Positions 9,022 to 16,215 of a DNA stretch of 64,000 bases are shown here, in pieces. The DNA comes from Streptococcus mitis (GTDB lineage: Bacteria > Bacillota > Bacilli > Lactobacillales > Streptococcaceae). The first letter of the stretch is position 1; every line of letters begins with the position of its first letter. A program made the position numbers and the translations under genes. Where the stretch lies: positions 1,839,001-1,903,000 of the forward strand of contig NZ_CP047883.1 in NCBI RefSeq assembly GCF_013305725.1. Direction: 5' to 3'. The notes under the pieces are model-generated. The model searched no databases. It worked only from the letters and a program-made list of their open reading frames with translations, and was not told the DNA's origin.

Positions 9022-9831
9022 TTAAAATAATTTCTTCTTGTAGAAGTAGCCAACTGCAGTAAACAACATGCCACCGATTACAGCTAGGAAACTTTGTTTT
9101 GTTCCTGTGTTTGGCAAAGTTACCATTTTACCATCTGCAGTTGAAACACTGATGGTCTTGTCTTCATTTGTAACAGCTCCAAGTGCTTCAGGAGCAACTA
9201 CAGAACCATCTTCAAGGACAAGATTTCCATCTTTAGTGCTGACAATGGAATTACCTGTGCTGGTTTGAACAGGTGCTTTCGTAATATCATGCACCGCCTG
9301 ACCTGTTGATGTAGAGGTTGTTCCAATTTGCGACTTCCCTTGCTGGTTCGCTTGATCAGTCGTTTTTGGCTGTTCATCTGGAACACCATCTAGGCTACCT
9401 GCGTTATCCTTGTCTTGCGCCTTATCTGAAGGTGCTGGTTTATCAGCTGGCACTCCATCAAGACTTCCTGCGTTGTCTTTGTCTTGTGGTTTATCTGATG
9501 GTGTTGGAACACCATCGAGACTACCTGCATTATCCTTGTCTTGCACCTTATCTGAAGGTGCTGGTTTATCAGCTGGCACTCCGTCAAGGCTTCCTGCGTT
9601 ATCCTTGTCTGAGGGAGCTGTTGGATCAACTGGAGTAACTGAAGGCTCTGTTGACTGATTTGATGGAGCCTCTGTTCCTGTTGAAGCGCTAGGTGCTGTT
9701 GGCGTAACTACTTCCGTTGTTGGAGCAGAAGAATCAATTGGTGCAAGTTCGTCTGCCGATGCAAAGCCGCCAGCTTGTGTAAGGGCGAGTGTTGAAAGGG
9801 CGAGTGTTGCTAATACTTGTTTCTTGTTCAT
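9022..9831 (-). CDS. Short repeat-containing LPxTG surface protein
   Basis: A 269-residue sortase-anchored protein. A signal peptide (MNKKQVLATLALSTLAL..., cleavage near ASADE) is followed by a Pro/Ser/Thr-rich low-complexity region holding four copies of DKDNAGSLDGVP separated by ADKPAPSDK or PTPSDKPQ linkers, a short folded segment (about 170-235), LPNTG near residue 241, a hydrophobic helix and KKKLF. It lies 21 bp upstream of the antigen I/II gene, as PrgC-like proteins accompany PrgB-like adhesins. The acidic DxDNxGSxDG repeats resemble calcium-binding-type loops, but that is only a resemblance. Likely a stalk or partner of the adhesin. Confidence 0.85.
   Translation of the reverse strand: MNKKQVLATLALSTLALTQAGGFASADELAPIDSSAPTTEVVTPTAPSASTGTEAPSNQSTEPSVTPVDPTAPSDKDNAGSLDGVPADKPAPSDKVQDKDNAGSLDGVPTPSDKPQDKDNAGSLDGVPADKPAPSDKAQDKDNAGSLDGVPDEQPKTTDQANQQGKSQIGTTSTSTGQAVHDITKAPVQTSTGNSIVSTKDGNLVLEDGSVVAPEALGAVTNEDKTISVSTADGKMVTLPNTGTKQSFLAVIGGMLFTAVGYFYKKKLF
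9380..9612 (-). repeat. Four DNA repeats in the LPxTG gene
   Basis: Four imperfect direct repeats, each encoding DKDNAGSLDGVP, spaced alternately about 70 and 60 bp. The third-position differences between copies show that they are not a very recent expansion. Copy number could vary by slipped-strand or recombination events. Confidence 0.8.
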
Positions 9832-9847
9832 TGTAATTTTTCCTTTT

Positions 9848-10156
9848 CTAATTTTTAGTGTTCTTAGGCTGGTAGCCTTTTCCTGTCAAGCGAAGTTCCA
9901 CTCCCGATGGACTTCTGACTTTCCTAGCCACTATGTGGCTGCCTTTTTTGATAGTGCGAATTTGATCATAGACCTTTTTATAAGGCAAATGAAATTCAAC
10001 ATCCCTTAGAACACCGTCTACGTATCCTCTAGCCTGTTTGACTGCATAGTCTGGCTTCAGGATAAGGTCTGTTCCGTCCTCTAAGCGAGCTGTCGCACCT
10101 CCTTGTTTTCCTAAGTTTTTTAAGTCCCTTAAGCGGACCGTTGTTTCATCTATCAT
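9848..10156 (-). CDS. Unknown element protein upstream of surface genes
   Basis: A 102-residue soluble basic protein without signal peptide or membrane helix; I do not recognise it. It starts after a good AAGGAG sequence at the end of a 290-bp structured leader and is followed within 20 bp by the LPxTG repeat protein, so it is the first gene of the surface/transfer operon. Sequence features are alternating basic and beta-strand-like stretches (VRLRDLKNLG, GVELRLTGKGYQ). In pCF10-type systems small proteins beside the adhesin genes tune adhesin expression; a similar role here is a guess. Confidence 0.6.
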   Translation of the reverse strand: MIDETTVRLRDLKNLGKQGGATARLEDGTDLILKPDYAVKQARGYVDGVLRDVEFHLPYKKVYDQIRTIKKGSHIVARKVRSPSGVELRLTGKGYQPKNTKN

Positions 10157-10445
10157 AGATTTCTCCTTGATGTTGAAAGGCGAAATAACGCCGTGCTGTG
10201 TAAAAACGTATTTTTACATCGGTATTTCATGCGCTGGGTTTATAGTCTAGAAACCCTTACTCCTTCAGCTTATGATCATTATCATGCTTTTTCGTTCAGT
10301 GGCTGGACTAGATATCATTTTCTAGTTTGCTGCTCGCCCCCGTTTCTTTTTTATCCATAGCCACGCTGTATCAGGGCAAGCCTTGTATTCAGTTTTCAAA
10401 GTTCTGTAGTTTAATGACTTCTCGGTCAATATAGATTTATCTGTA
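10157..10445 (-). promoter_or_regulatory. Structured leader of the surface/transfer operon
   Basis: No open frame of useful length. On the minus strand it contains several hairpin-forming segments, including GTAAAAATAC/GTTTTTAC, GGGTTT...AAACCC around TCTAGACTATA, and CATGATAATGATCATAAGC-type self-complementarity, ending in AAGGAG before the 102-residue gene. It separates the replication/regulation genes from the surface and transfer genes and may hold the main promoter and an RNA control region. No riboswitch class is recognised. Confidence 0.4.
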
Positions 10446-10661
10446 CTAGGTTTGGTCCGATTCTGATCCTAACAGGTAGTCAATAGTTACCCCAAAGTAT
10501 TCTGCTACTTTCTTAGCATTTTCAAGACTTATCTGACTATATCCTGTTTCCCAGTTCGATATGGTGTTACGAAACACACCTATCTGATCAGCCAAGGCTT
10601 GCTGGGACAGCCTGGATTTTTTTCGTAATTCTCTGATACGATTTTGTGTTTGTTTCCTCAC
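10446..10661 (-). CDS. XRE-family transcriptional regulator
   Basis: A 71-residue Cro/CI-type protein: helix-turn-helix at about residues 17-36 (LSQQALADQIGVFRNTISNWE), then the ENAKKVAEYFGVTIDYLLGS tail typical of this class. It has no dimer or protease-sensitive domain. It lies between the small replication-accessory genes and the leader of the surface/transfer operon, where such regulators commonly control conjugation or copy number. The stop and start are unambiguous within the frame. Confidence 0.85.
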   Translation of the reverse strand: MRKQTQNRIRELRKKSRLSQQALADQIGVFRNTISNWETGYSQISLENAKKVAEYFGVTIDYLLGSESDQT

Positions 10662-10663
10662 AT

Positions 10664-10798
10664 CTACTTGTCTCCTTCATTATTTGGACTTGATAGTATT
10701 TCATCATCCATCAGAGGAGCATTCTTCAGCTCCAGCATGACAAGTCCTATTCCATAAGCTAAGACCAATAATAAAGCAATTGCAACTAGTTTAAACAT
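10664..10798 (-). CDS. Small single-pass membrane protein
   Basis: A 44-residue peptide with one hydrophobic helix (MFKLVAIALLLVLAYGIGLV) and an acidic tail. The frame is open to an upstream ATG at 10855, but the ATG at 10798 has a very strong AGGAGGATAG Shine-Dalgarno and makes the helix amino-terminal, so I choose it. It ends 2 bp before the XRE gene, so the two are co-transcribed. Function unknown; membrane partner of the regulator or a small transfer accessory are options. Confidence 0.55.
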   Translation of the reverse strand: MFKLVAIALLLVLAYGIGLVMLELKNAPLMDDEILSSPNNEGDK

Positions 10799-10821
10799 TA
10801 CTATCCTCCTGATATCGTTCC

Positions 10822-11088
10822 TTATTTTGTCCGATAAGTTATCTTCTTCACCCATCTAGGATTGATAGAAAACGGCGGAGTCGCTGATGTAAAATTCATA
10901 CTTGCTCCTGTTCCAAATGAACTTGATACCAATTTTTCTAGTTCCTCTAAGTTGGAAGTGACGGAAATACTGTCTACCGTTTTATCAAAATACTCTACAA
11001 TCATTTCAATCTCTTGAACTGGTTGGGAAGGTGTAGCTTTCATAGCTTGCCCTCTGTTAATTCTCTCTTGGTTATTAAACAATCCCAT
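10822..11088 (-). CDS. Unknown element protein
   Basis: An 88-residue soluble protein starting at an ATG preceded by AAAGAGGA; a longer in-frame start at 11166 would overlap the preceding small gene heavily, so I reject it. Visible features are an acidic central helix (EIEMIVEYFDKTVDS, NLEELEKLVSSS) and a beta-like carboxyl end with SINPRWVKKITYRTK. I do not recognise a family. It is part of the compact repA-downstream cluster with the 55-residue gene upstream and the membrane peptide downstream. Confidence 0.55.
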   Translation of the reverse strand: MGLFNNQERINRGQAMKATPSQPVQEIEMIVEYFDKTVDSISVTSNLEELEKLVSSSFGTGASMNFTSATPPFSINPRWVKKITYRTK

Positions 11089-11092
11089 AAAA

Positions 11093-11260
11093 TCAATCCT
11101 CTTTCTGTTGCCATGATAAGAAAATTTGGTTGAGTTTCTCAGCTCTTTCTTTTTTCGGTAAATCAAAAACAGCTTTAGGAACCATGTAGATTTTCTGCAG
11201 CGGGCTACGACCTATCGTTAGCACTTTACCATCAATTGGTCTAAATTCATCTTTTAACAT
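11093..11260 (-). CDS. Small protein overlapping the end of repA
   Basis: A 55-residue basic protein whose ATG overlaps the repA stop region (ACATGTTAA arrangement), a standard sign of translational coupling. Recognisable stretches are GKVLTIGRSPLQKIYMVPKAVFDLPKK and a carboxyl helix (ERAEKLNQIFLSW). No family recognised. The following gene begins 5 bp after its TGA. Likely a replication- or copy-control accessory by position only. Confidence 0.5.
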   Translation of the reverse strand: MLKDEFRPIDGKVLTIGRSPLQKIYMVPKAVFDLPKKERAEKLNQIFLSWQQKED

Positions 11261-12330
11261 GTTTCAACTCCCTTAGACAGTTCTGATAAATAGCTATTGA
11301 GTTTCGTCTCCGACAATTTATCTGGATAATAGTATGCAATCAGACCAGGGCACTCATCAGGGAATTTTCTAGCTTGCTCACTTTGTCCTGATAGCTCCAT
11401 AAATCCCTGTTCTTTTTCGATAAGTAGAGCCATTTTCCAGAAGCGAATCATCATTTTGTAGAAGTAGGCTGGGACATTCTGGATTGATTTTCCTTCAGCC
11501 TCTCCTGTTTTAATTTTGAAAATCAATTTATCAAGCTCACGTTCAAGATCTTGCAGCCAAACCTCTCCATAAATTTCCTGATCAGCTAAGAGGTTGTTGT
11601 AATTCTTCTCAACTTGACGTTTCGATTGATAGATTTTATTTTCAAGAATTTTTGCATCTTTTCCAAATAAACTGAGTTTCTGAACTAGTTGAGGAGAAAG
11701 AAAACCATGTTGCCCCATTTTGAATGCTTCAGAAATTGATAAATCAGATAAAGATGACTCCCCCTCGTATCGATTAGTATCGTAATCTCTTTTATCATTC
11801 TTAATTAGATTATTATTACTTGGTTCGGCAGTTCCGAGTTCTTGATTTCGGCTTTGGCGAGTTCTTGATTTCGGTATTTCCGAGTTCTTGATTTCGGTAT
11901 TTCCGAGTTCATAGATTTCCCAAGGACTTGGAGCTATTTCAAAAGACATCTTCAATAATTCTGGATCTGAAACTACATTTTTCGGATACAATCTATTAGG
12001 CTGTTTCATGCCTTGACGTTCCTCATCAAGCAAGTGATATTTAATCAATTCTTTCTTCAACTTGATAATTTTATCCTTCCCATAACCAGTATCTTGACAT
12101 AGTTCATTATTCGGATAGATGACATATACATCACCATTTTTATCCACAAAATTTCCAGTATCTTTAGCGGTTTGAAGTGATAATTTCAAGCGATCATTGA
12201 TTAACATGTAGACAAATTTTGCTTCAGCACATAATTTTTGATAATAAGTTGTTCCAACTAAGACTTTAGGAAGCTGATAATGAATCTCTGTAGCTTGAAT
12301 TTGAATTAAACTTTTTCTTCCATATGCCAT
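11254..12330 (-). CDS. repA: RepA_N-family replication initiator
   Basis: Initiator of theta replication for plasmids and some integrative elements. The first 120 of 358 residues form the conserved RepA_N winged-helix domain (AKFVYMLINDRLKLSLQ, DKNGDVYVIYPNNELCQDTGYGKDKIIKLKKEL). The middle (about residues 135-170) is a low-complexity segment encoded by DNA iterons, and the carboxyl half carries helical charged sequence, as in pAD1/pCF10/pSK1-type initiators. A 53-residue gene ends 3 bp before its ATG. Presence of repA suggests that the element can replicate after excision, as known for TnGBS-type elements, or that it is an integrated plasmid. Confidence 0.9.
   Translation of the reverse strand: MAYGRKSLIQIQATEIHYQLPKVLVGTTYYQKLCAEAKFVYMLINDRLKLSLQTAKDTGNFVDKNGDVYVIYPNNELCQDTGYGKDKIIKLKKELIKYHLLDEERQGMKQPNRLYPKNVVSDPELLKMSFEIAPSPWEIYELGNTEIKNSEIPKSRTRQSRNQELGTAEPSNNNLIKNDKRDYDTNRYEGESSLSDLSISEAFKMGQHGFLSPQLVQKLSLFGKDAKILENKIYQSKRQVEKNYNNLLADQEIYGEVWLQDLERELDKLIFKIKTGEAEGKSIQNVPAYFYKMMIRFWKMALLIEKEQGFMELSGQSEQARKFPDECPGLIAYYYPDKLSETKLNSYLSELSKGVETC
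11824..11921 (-). repeat. 23-bp iterons within repA (putative origin)
   Basis: Tandem repeats with unit CGAGTTCTTGATTTCGGTAT plus three bases start at 11835, 11858, 11881 and 11904 (plus-strand reading), exactly 23 bp apart; the last is degenerate and a partial unit precedes the first. The period is close to two helical turns and not a multiple of three, so the repeat is conserved as DNA, not protein. RepA_N plasmids carry their origin inside repA at this place. Confidence 0.78.
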
Positions 12331-12333
12331 AAA

Positions 12334-12495
12334 TCAATACCTCACCTGGAATGAGTTCAGATTACACGCAAGCTGATTTTGTGGCGTAAAAGTAATCATC
12401 TTTTGTCTTTCTAACAGTGAAATAACTACATCTGCTTCATGGCTTGTCAACTGTCTCAAAGACATTATTTCTTGAATTAACTCCTGTCTTGTCAT
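12334..12495 (-). CDS. Small protein upstream of repA
   Basis: A 53-residue protein that starts after GAAAGGA and stops 3 bp before the repA ATG, so it is probably translated together with repA. Sequence is mostly helical (RQELIQEIMSLRQLTSHEADVVISLLERQK) and ends with NSFQVRY. No family is recognised; size and position fit a replication or copy-control accessory. It is the outermost element gene on this side. Confidence 0.5.
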   Translation of the reverse strand: MTRQELIQEIMSLRQLTSHEADVVISLLERQKMITFTPQNQLACNLNSFQVRY

Positions 12496-12526
12496 TTAGT
12501 TTATCCTTTCTTTAATTTTTGCAACG

Positions 12527-12556
12527 AAAAAAGAGAGCGATTTTCTCACTCTCTCA
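12527..12556 (-). terminator. Intrinsic terminator at the element/chromosome border
   Basis: Minus-strand stem GAGAGTGAG/CGCTCTC followed by six Ts. It terminates transcripts coming from the LiaF-like gene and insulates the element's repA genes. It lies within the 121-bp gap 12496-12616 where the element boundary must be. Confidence 0.7.
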
Positions 12557-12616
12557 AGTTATATGATATTTAATTTTTCACTTTCCCAAAACTCTAGACA
12601 CTTACGAAAGATTTTT

Positions 12617-13291
12617 TTATTTAACGTAAACAACTCCCAATTTCCCAAAGGCCACATCTCCACGGATAATCAAGGTTTTGCTGGTTGGGGCTAGAGGAGT
12701 ATCTGCCTTGGCTGCACCAAAGGATGTTTCTACTTTCAAATCGACACGCCAGTGTTGTGGAACATAGACGGTTGCATTTCCGAAAGCAACTTCGATATTT
12801 AAAGTTGCAAAATCACCTAACATCTCTGCATTGTCATAGTAGATTTTTGCATTTCCAAAAGCAACTTCTACTTGGTCGTCTACAAGATCTTGATCTTGTT
12901 TATAGAAAGTCCCACTTCCAAAAGCGACTTCCTTGTCTGTCAGAATGGTCTTTTCACCGTCATACCACCATTTCTTACCATTCCATGTTCTGTTAGAGTG
13001 AGTCAAATAACTAACTCCAAGAACAATTAGAATACTGGCCCAGAACAGTGATTGATTGGGAATCGGTAAAATATCATAAAAGTGGTTAGCAATCATTACT
13101 GCTACTAGAGCTGTAAAAACTGCTGAAGTCAGATGACGACGAAGCAAAGCCTCAACTGATTGGTAGGTAAAAAATCCAATACCAATCAAAGGCCAAATGT
13201 GCCCTCCTAGAGAAGGGATTCCAAAATTTCCTTGCAATAATACTAAAGCTGCCAATACTAGCAACACAATACCAAATGCTTTCTTTTTCAT
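12617..13291 (-). CDS. LiaF-like membrane protein, LytTR partner
   Basis: A 224-residue membrane protein: four hydrophobic helices (about residues 5-23, 28-46, 52-70, 76-92) followed by a cytosolic or extracytoplasmic beta-rich carboxyl domain with repeated VAFGNA/TSFGAA/VAFGKLG motifs, the hallmark of the LiaF/VraT 'cell wall-active antibiotics response' domain. It lies 4 bp after a LytTR regulator gene. In streptococci a LytTR regulator paired with an inhibitory membrane protein (HdrRM/BrsRM design) controls competence or bacteriocin genes; this pair has the same layout with a LiaF-type partner. Specific targets are unknown. Confidence 0.8.
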   Translation of the reverse strand: MKKKAFGIVLLVLAALVLLQGNFGIPSLGGHIWPLIGIGFFTYQSVEALLRRHLTSAVFTALVAVMIANHFYDILPIPNQSLFWASILIVLGVSYLTHSNRTWNGKKWWYDGEKTILTDKEVAFGSGTFYKQDQDLVDDQVEVAFGNAKIYYDNAEMLGDFATLNIEVAFGNATVYVPQHWRVDLKVETSFGAAKADTPLAPTSKTLIIRGDVAFGKLGVVYVK

Positions 13292-13295
13292 GTTC

Positions 13296-13742
13296 TTACC
13301 TCATGTTTCTTAGATTTTCTTTTAGGAGGGATTGGTAATGCCGTGACACATGAACCTCCTTGTGAGTCTGATAAAAGGAAATGGTGCCTGTTCCTGAAAA
13401 GGACTTGTCCACCGAGTAAACCTGACGGATATTTGCAATGGTCGACTTGGATACCCGACTAAAATAACGAGGAAGGATAGCCTCTAACTCATAGAGTTTA
13501 AGCCGAACCTCGTAGGCATCTTTCTGGGTATGGGCGTAAATCTTGCTACCTTCCGTCTCAAAGAAGAGAATTTCCGATAAGTCCAGATAATATTCACCCG
13601 TCCCCTTGTAAAAAATCAACCTAGGAGACTTGGACTCTTGCAAGAGACGCTGTAAATCCGCAATCTCATCTGTCAAAGCCGCTGCCTTGATGACAATTTC
13701 AGTTTCCTCTAAATTGCTGTCAATTTCGATTCGTAACTTCAT
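13296..13742 (-). CDS. LytTR-family DNA-binding regulator
   Basis: A 148-residue regulator without receiver domain. The carboxyl part (about residues 45-146) is a LytTR domain, with the characteristic ILFFETEGSKIYAHT, FSRVSKSTIANIRQVYSVD and RHYQSLLKENL stretches. The amino end is a short alpha/beta segment rather than a phospho-acceptor domain. It is co-transcribed with the LiaF-like gene. Two LytTR boxes spaced 21 bp lie upstream of its own promoter, so positive autoregulation is likely, released when the membrane partner stops restraining it. Confidence 0.88.
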   Translation of the reverse strand: MKLRIEIDSNLEETEIVIKAAALTDEIADLQRLLQESKSPRLIFYKGTGEYYLDLSEILFFETEGSKIYAHTQKDAYEVRLKLYELEAILPRYFSRVSKSTIANIRQVYSVDKSFSGTGTISFYQTHKEVHVSRHYQSLLKENLRNMR

Positions 13743-13762
13743 TCCATCTCCTTTCTGACTCT

Positions 13763-13832
13763 ACTATATCAAAGCCAAAATAAGAAAACAAGAGCAAAAA
13801 AGCAAGTGGTTACTTTAACCCCGTAAGTGGTT
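13763..13832 (-). promoter_or_regulatory. LytTR boxes and promoter of the LytTR-LiaF operon
   Basis: Minus strand: TTGTTT (-35, 13786-13791), 17-bp spacer, TATAGT (-10, 13763-13768). Upstream, AACCACTT is repeated at 13804-13811 and 13825-13832, a 21-bp period, the known spacing of LytTR binding repeats (9 bp + 12 bp). The boxes end 12 bp upstream of the -35, an activator position. Confidence 0.72.
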
Positions 13833-13855
13833 GTAGGACCACCTTAACTTGCAGG

Positions 13856-14374
13856 TCAAAATAGAAAGAAAATCACACCCCACACAAGACCACAAATATA
13901 ACCAACTACTACATCCTTGGGATAATGCACGCCACCTAAGACTCTCACTAGACCTAGGAAGGCTGATAATGTCAAACAAATCATCCCCATAGTTAGACTA
14001 GCATGTAAGCAAGCCATGGAGATAATGGTTGCTGAAAAGACATGACGACTAGGCATAGATTTACCAGGACTATCTCTGTCTAGTAGCGGGACAATTTCCC
14101 AAACTTCATAAGGCCTAGGGGCATTGATTTTCTTACGGAGAAAGGACAAAATCACAAAACCTGATACAGGGATAAACACATACATCAAGACCTGTTTCCC
14201 AAGTCCTTCTTGGAGATAGGCAGTGGCTAACAAGGTCAGATAAACTATAGGCATAACTACCGTCATAAAGCGATTGAAAGTTCTTAACAAGCTCAGAAGA
14301 AAGGGCCTATTTTCAATGTTAGCAGCAATGTAGTCATACCATTCTTGATAATTTTTCATATATTTTCTCATCAC
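13856..14374 (-). CDS. PAP2-family phosphatase
   Basis: Integral membrane phosphatase of the PAP2/undecaprenyl-pyrophosphatase superfamily, 172 residues, five to six helices. The three active-site motifs are visible: KKINAPRPYE, then SMPSRHVFSA (with the catalytic His), and RVLGGVHYPKDVVVGY. Such enzymes recycle lipid carrier or dephosphorylate phosphatidic acid at the membrane surface. It is a single-gene unit: a terminator for the ABC operon precedes it, with a -10 TATACT just after that. The start at MMRK or MRK differs by one residue. Confidence 0.82.
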   Translation of the reverse strand: MMRKYMKNYQEWYDYIAANIENRPFLLSLLRTFNRFMTVVMPIVYLTLLATAYLQEGLGKQVLMYVFIPVSGFVILSFLRKKINAPRPYEVWEIVPLLDRDSPGKSMPSRHVFSATIISMACLHASLTMGMICLTLSAFLGLVRVLGGVHYPKDVVVGYICGLVWGVIFFLF

Positions 14375-14423
14375 TTACTCAAATTTTGCTTACAGGGAAG
14401 CACTTGTCTTCTAGTATAGTGCA

Positions 14424-14447
14424 GAAAAAGAAGGCCGTCAAGCCTTC
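14424..14447 (-). terminator. Terminator after the ABC exporter operon
   Basis: Minus-strand hairpin GAAGGC...GCCTTC (14430-14447) followed by five Ts, right after the stop of the second ABC gene. Confidence 0.8.
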
Positions 14448-14454
14448 TTTCGAT

Positions 14455-16215
14455 TTATTCTTCTGCTTCGTCTTCTGTAAATTGACTGTTGTAGAGGTCA
14501 GCGTAGAAACCAGCTTGCGCCATCAGCTCATCATGATTTCCTTGCTCGATGATATTCCCATCTTTCATAACCAGAATCAGATCCGCATTACGGATGGTTG
14601 ACAAGCGGTGGGCGATGACAAAGGAAGTTCTTCCCTCCATCAAACGGTCCATGGCTTTCTGGATTAATTCTTCCGTCCGTGTATCAACCGAAGAGGTCGC
14701 TTCATCTAGGATTAGGAGTGGTGCATCTTTCAGCAAAGCGCGAGCAATGGTCAAGAGTTGCTTTTGTCCGACAGACAAGGTCACTGTATCGTCCAAGACG
14801 GTATCGTAACCATCTGGGAGGGTCATAATAAAGTGATGAATCCCTACAGCCTTGCTGGCTTCAATCACGCGCTCATCGCTAATATCCTTTTGGTTATAGA
14901 TAAGATTGTTTCGGATAGTGCCTTCAAAGAGCCAAGTGTCCTGCAAGACCATTGAAAAGGCATCATGCACTTCCGAACGCTTCATCTCCTTGGTATCCAC
15001 ACCATCGATACGGATGCTTCCCTTATCAATCTCATAGAACTTCATCAAAAGATTGACAATAGTTGTCTTCCCAGCTCCGGTCGGTCCGACAATGGCAACC
15101 TTTTGACCTGCATGAGCAGTCGCAGAAAAGTCATTAATGATGGTTCGCTCTGGTGTATAACCAAAGGAAACTCGATCAAAGACCACTTGCCCTTTCATAT
15201 AGCTCAGCTGTCTTTCTTTATGAGATTCATCTTCCATTTCCTCTTCACCTAAGAATTCGAAGACACGTCCCATGGCTGCGCTAGCTTGCTGAAGACTGGT
15301 AATCCCTTGAGCAATTTGGGAAAGGGGCTGAGAAAAGATACGAACGTAGGCCATAAAGGCAACGATAATCCCGATACTAATCTGCCCATTCAGAGCCAAA
15401 GCTGCACCAACAATAATCACCAAGGCATAGCTAAAGTTCCCAATAAACATCATAATCGGCATCATAATCCCTGAAATAAACTGAGATTTCCAGATACTAT
15501 CATACAGACGATGGTTTAATTTCGCAAACTCTTCTTTCGTGCTCTCGATAGCATTGTAGCTGGTCACCACATTATGACCAGAGTACATTTCTTCCACATA
15601 ACCATTGACAGCTGCCAAATCCTGTTGCTGACTTTTAAAGAATCCCTGTGATTTGCCCATAAAGACAGACACGAAAGCAAAACCAATAAGAGTTGAAACA
15701 ACCGTCACCAAAGCTAAAATCCAGTTCATACCAAACATGGTTACTAAGACAGCCACGACCAGTAAGCTAGATGAAAGAACTGTTCCTAGACTTTGATTGA
15801 GGGATTGGGCTGCAGTGTCAACGTCATTAGTCACACGAGACAAGGTATCTCCTTGAGAATGCCCATCAAAATATCCTAATGGAAGGCGATTGATTTTCTC
15901 TGCAATAGCTCTTCTCAAACGCTCTGAAAAACGTTGAATAGCTGTTGTAAACAGAAAGGCCTGCAAATAATTTGATAAAAGTCCAATCACATAGATGACG
16001 GCCAAAAAACCACCAATAGCTGCAACCGCCGCGACATCCACACTTGTTTCCAAACCACTGGCAATAATATTAGTCATTTCCTTGATGCGGGTTGGACCAT
16101 ATACAGTAATGATATTGGATAAGATTGTTGCTAGAAAGGCGATTAGAAGGGCAAACTGGAGACCTGCAAGATAGGGTTTACTCTGTTCCCAAAGAGACAT
16201 TTTCTTATTTTCCAT
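14455..16215 (-). CDS. Heterodimeric ABC exporter, subunit B
   Basis: ABC half-transporter of about 586 residues: six-helix transmembrane domain (1-320) and nucleotide-binding domain with Walker A GPTGAGKTT, Walker B LLILDEATSSVD and H-loop AHRLST. The signature is LSVGQKQ, not LSGGQ. I start at the ATG at 16215 (MENKKMS), which overlaps the previous stop by 11 bp and has AAGGAGG upstream; the longer frame to 16251 is inside the preceding gene. It pairs with the next gene. The MarR-ABC-ABC order matches RcrRPQ of S. mutans, linked to stress and competence, and also drug exporters of the PatAB/LmrCD class; substrate unknown. Confidence 0.9.
   Translation of the reverse strand: MENKKMSLWEQSKPYLAGLQFALLIAFLATILSNIITVYGPTRIKEMTNIIASGLETSVDVAAVAAIGGFLAVIYVIGLLSNYLQAFLFTTAIQRFSERLRRAIAEKINRLPLGYFDGHSQGDTLSRVTNDVDTAAQSLNQSLGTVLSSSLLVVAVLVTMFGMNWILALVTVVSTLIGFAFVSVFMGKSQGFFKSQQQDLAAVNGYVEEMYSGHNVVTSYNAIESTKEEFAKLNHRLYDSIWKSQFISGIMMPIMMFIGNFSYALVIIVGAALALNGQISIGIIVAFMAYVRIFSQPLSQIAQGITSLQQASAAMGRVFEFLGEEEMEDESHKERQLSYMKGQVVFDRVSFGYTPERTIINDFSATAHAGQKVAIVGPTGAGKTTIVNLLMKFYEIDKGSIRIDGVDTKEMKRSEVHDAFSMVLQDTWLFEGTIRNNLIYNQKDISDERVIEASKAVGIHHFIMTLPDGYDTVLDDTVTLSVGQKQLLTIARALLKDAPLLILDEATSSVDTRTEELIQKAMDRLMEGRTSFVIAHRLSTIRNADLILVMKDGNIIEQGNHDELMAQAGFYADLYNSQFTEDEAEE

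Noticed and set aside
8443..9025. Plus-strand frames opposite the adhesin signal region
   Set aside because: No start signals, and the minus-strand adhesin with signal peptide and domains accounts for the sequence.
9318..9658. Open frames of 79-106 codons on both strands within the LPxTG repeat gene
   Set aside because: They are shadow frames produced by the repeats; the signal peptide, LPNTG motif and spacing all favour the 269-residue frame.
11835..11921. Regular 23-bp repeats considered as a CRISPR array
   Set aside because: The repeats are in direct tandem without unique spacers and lie inside repA; they fit iterons.
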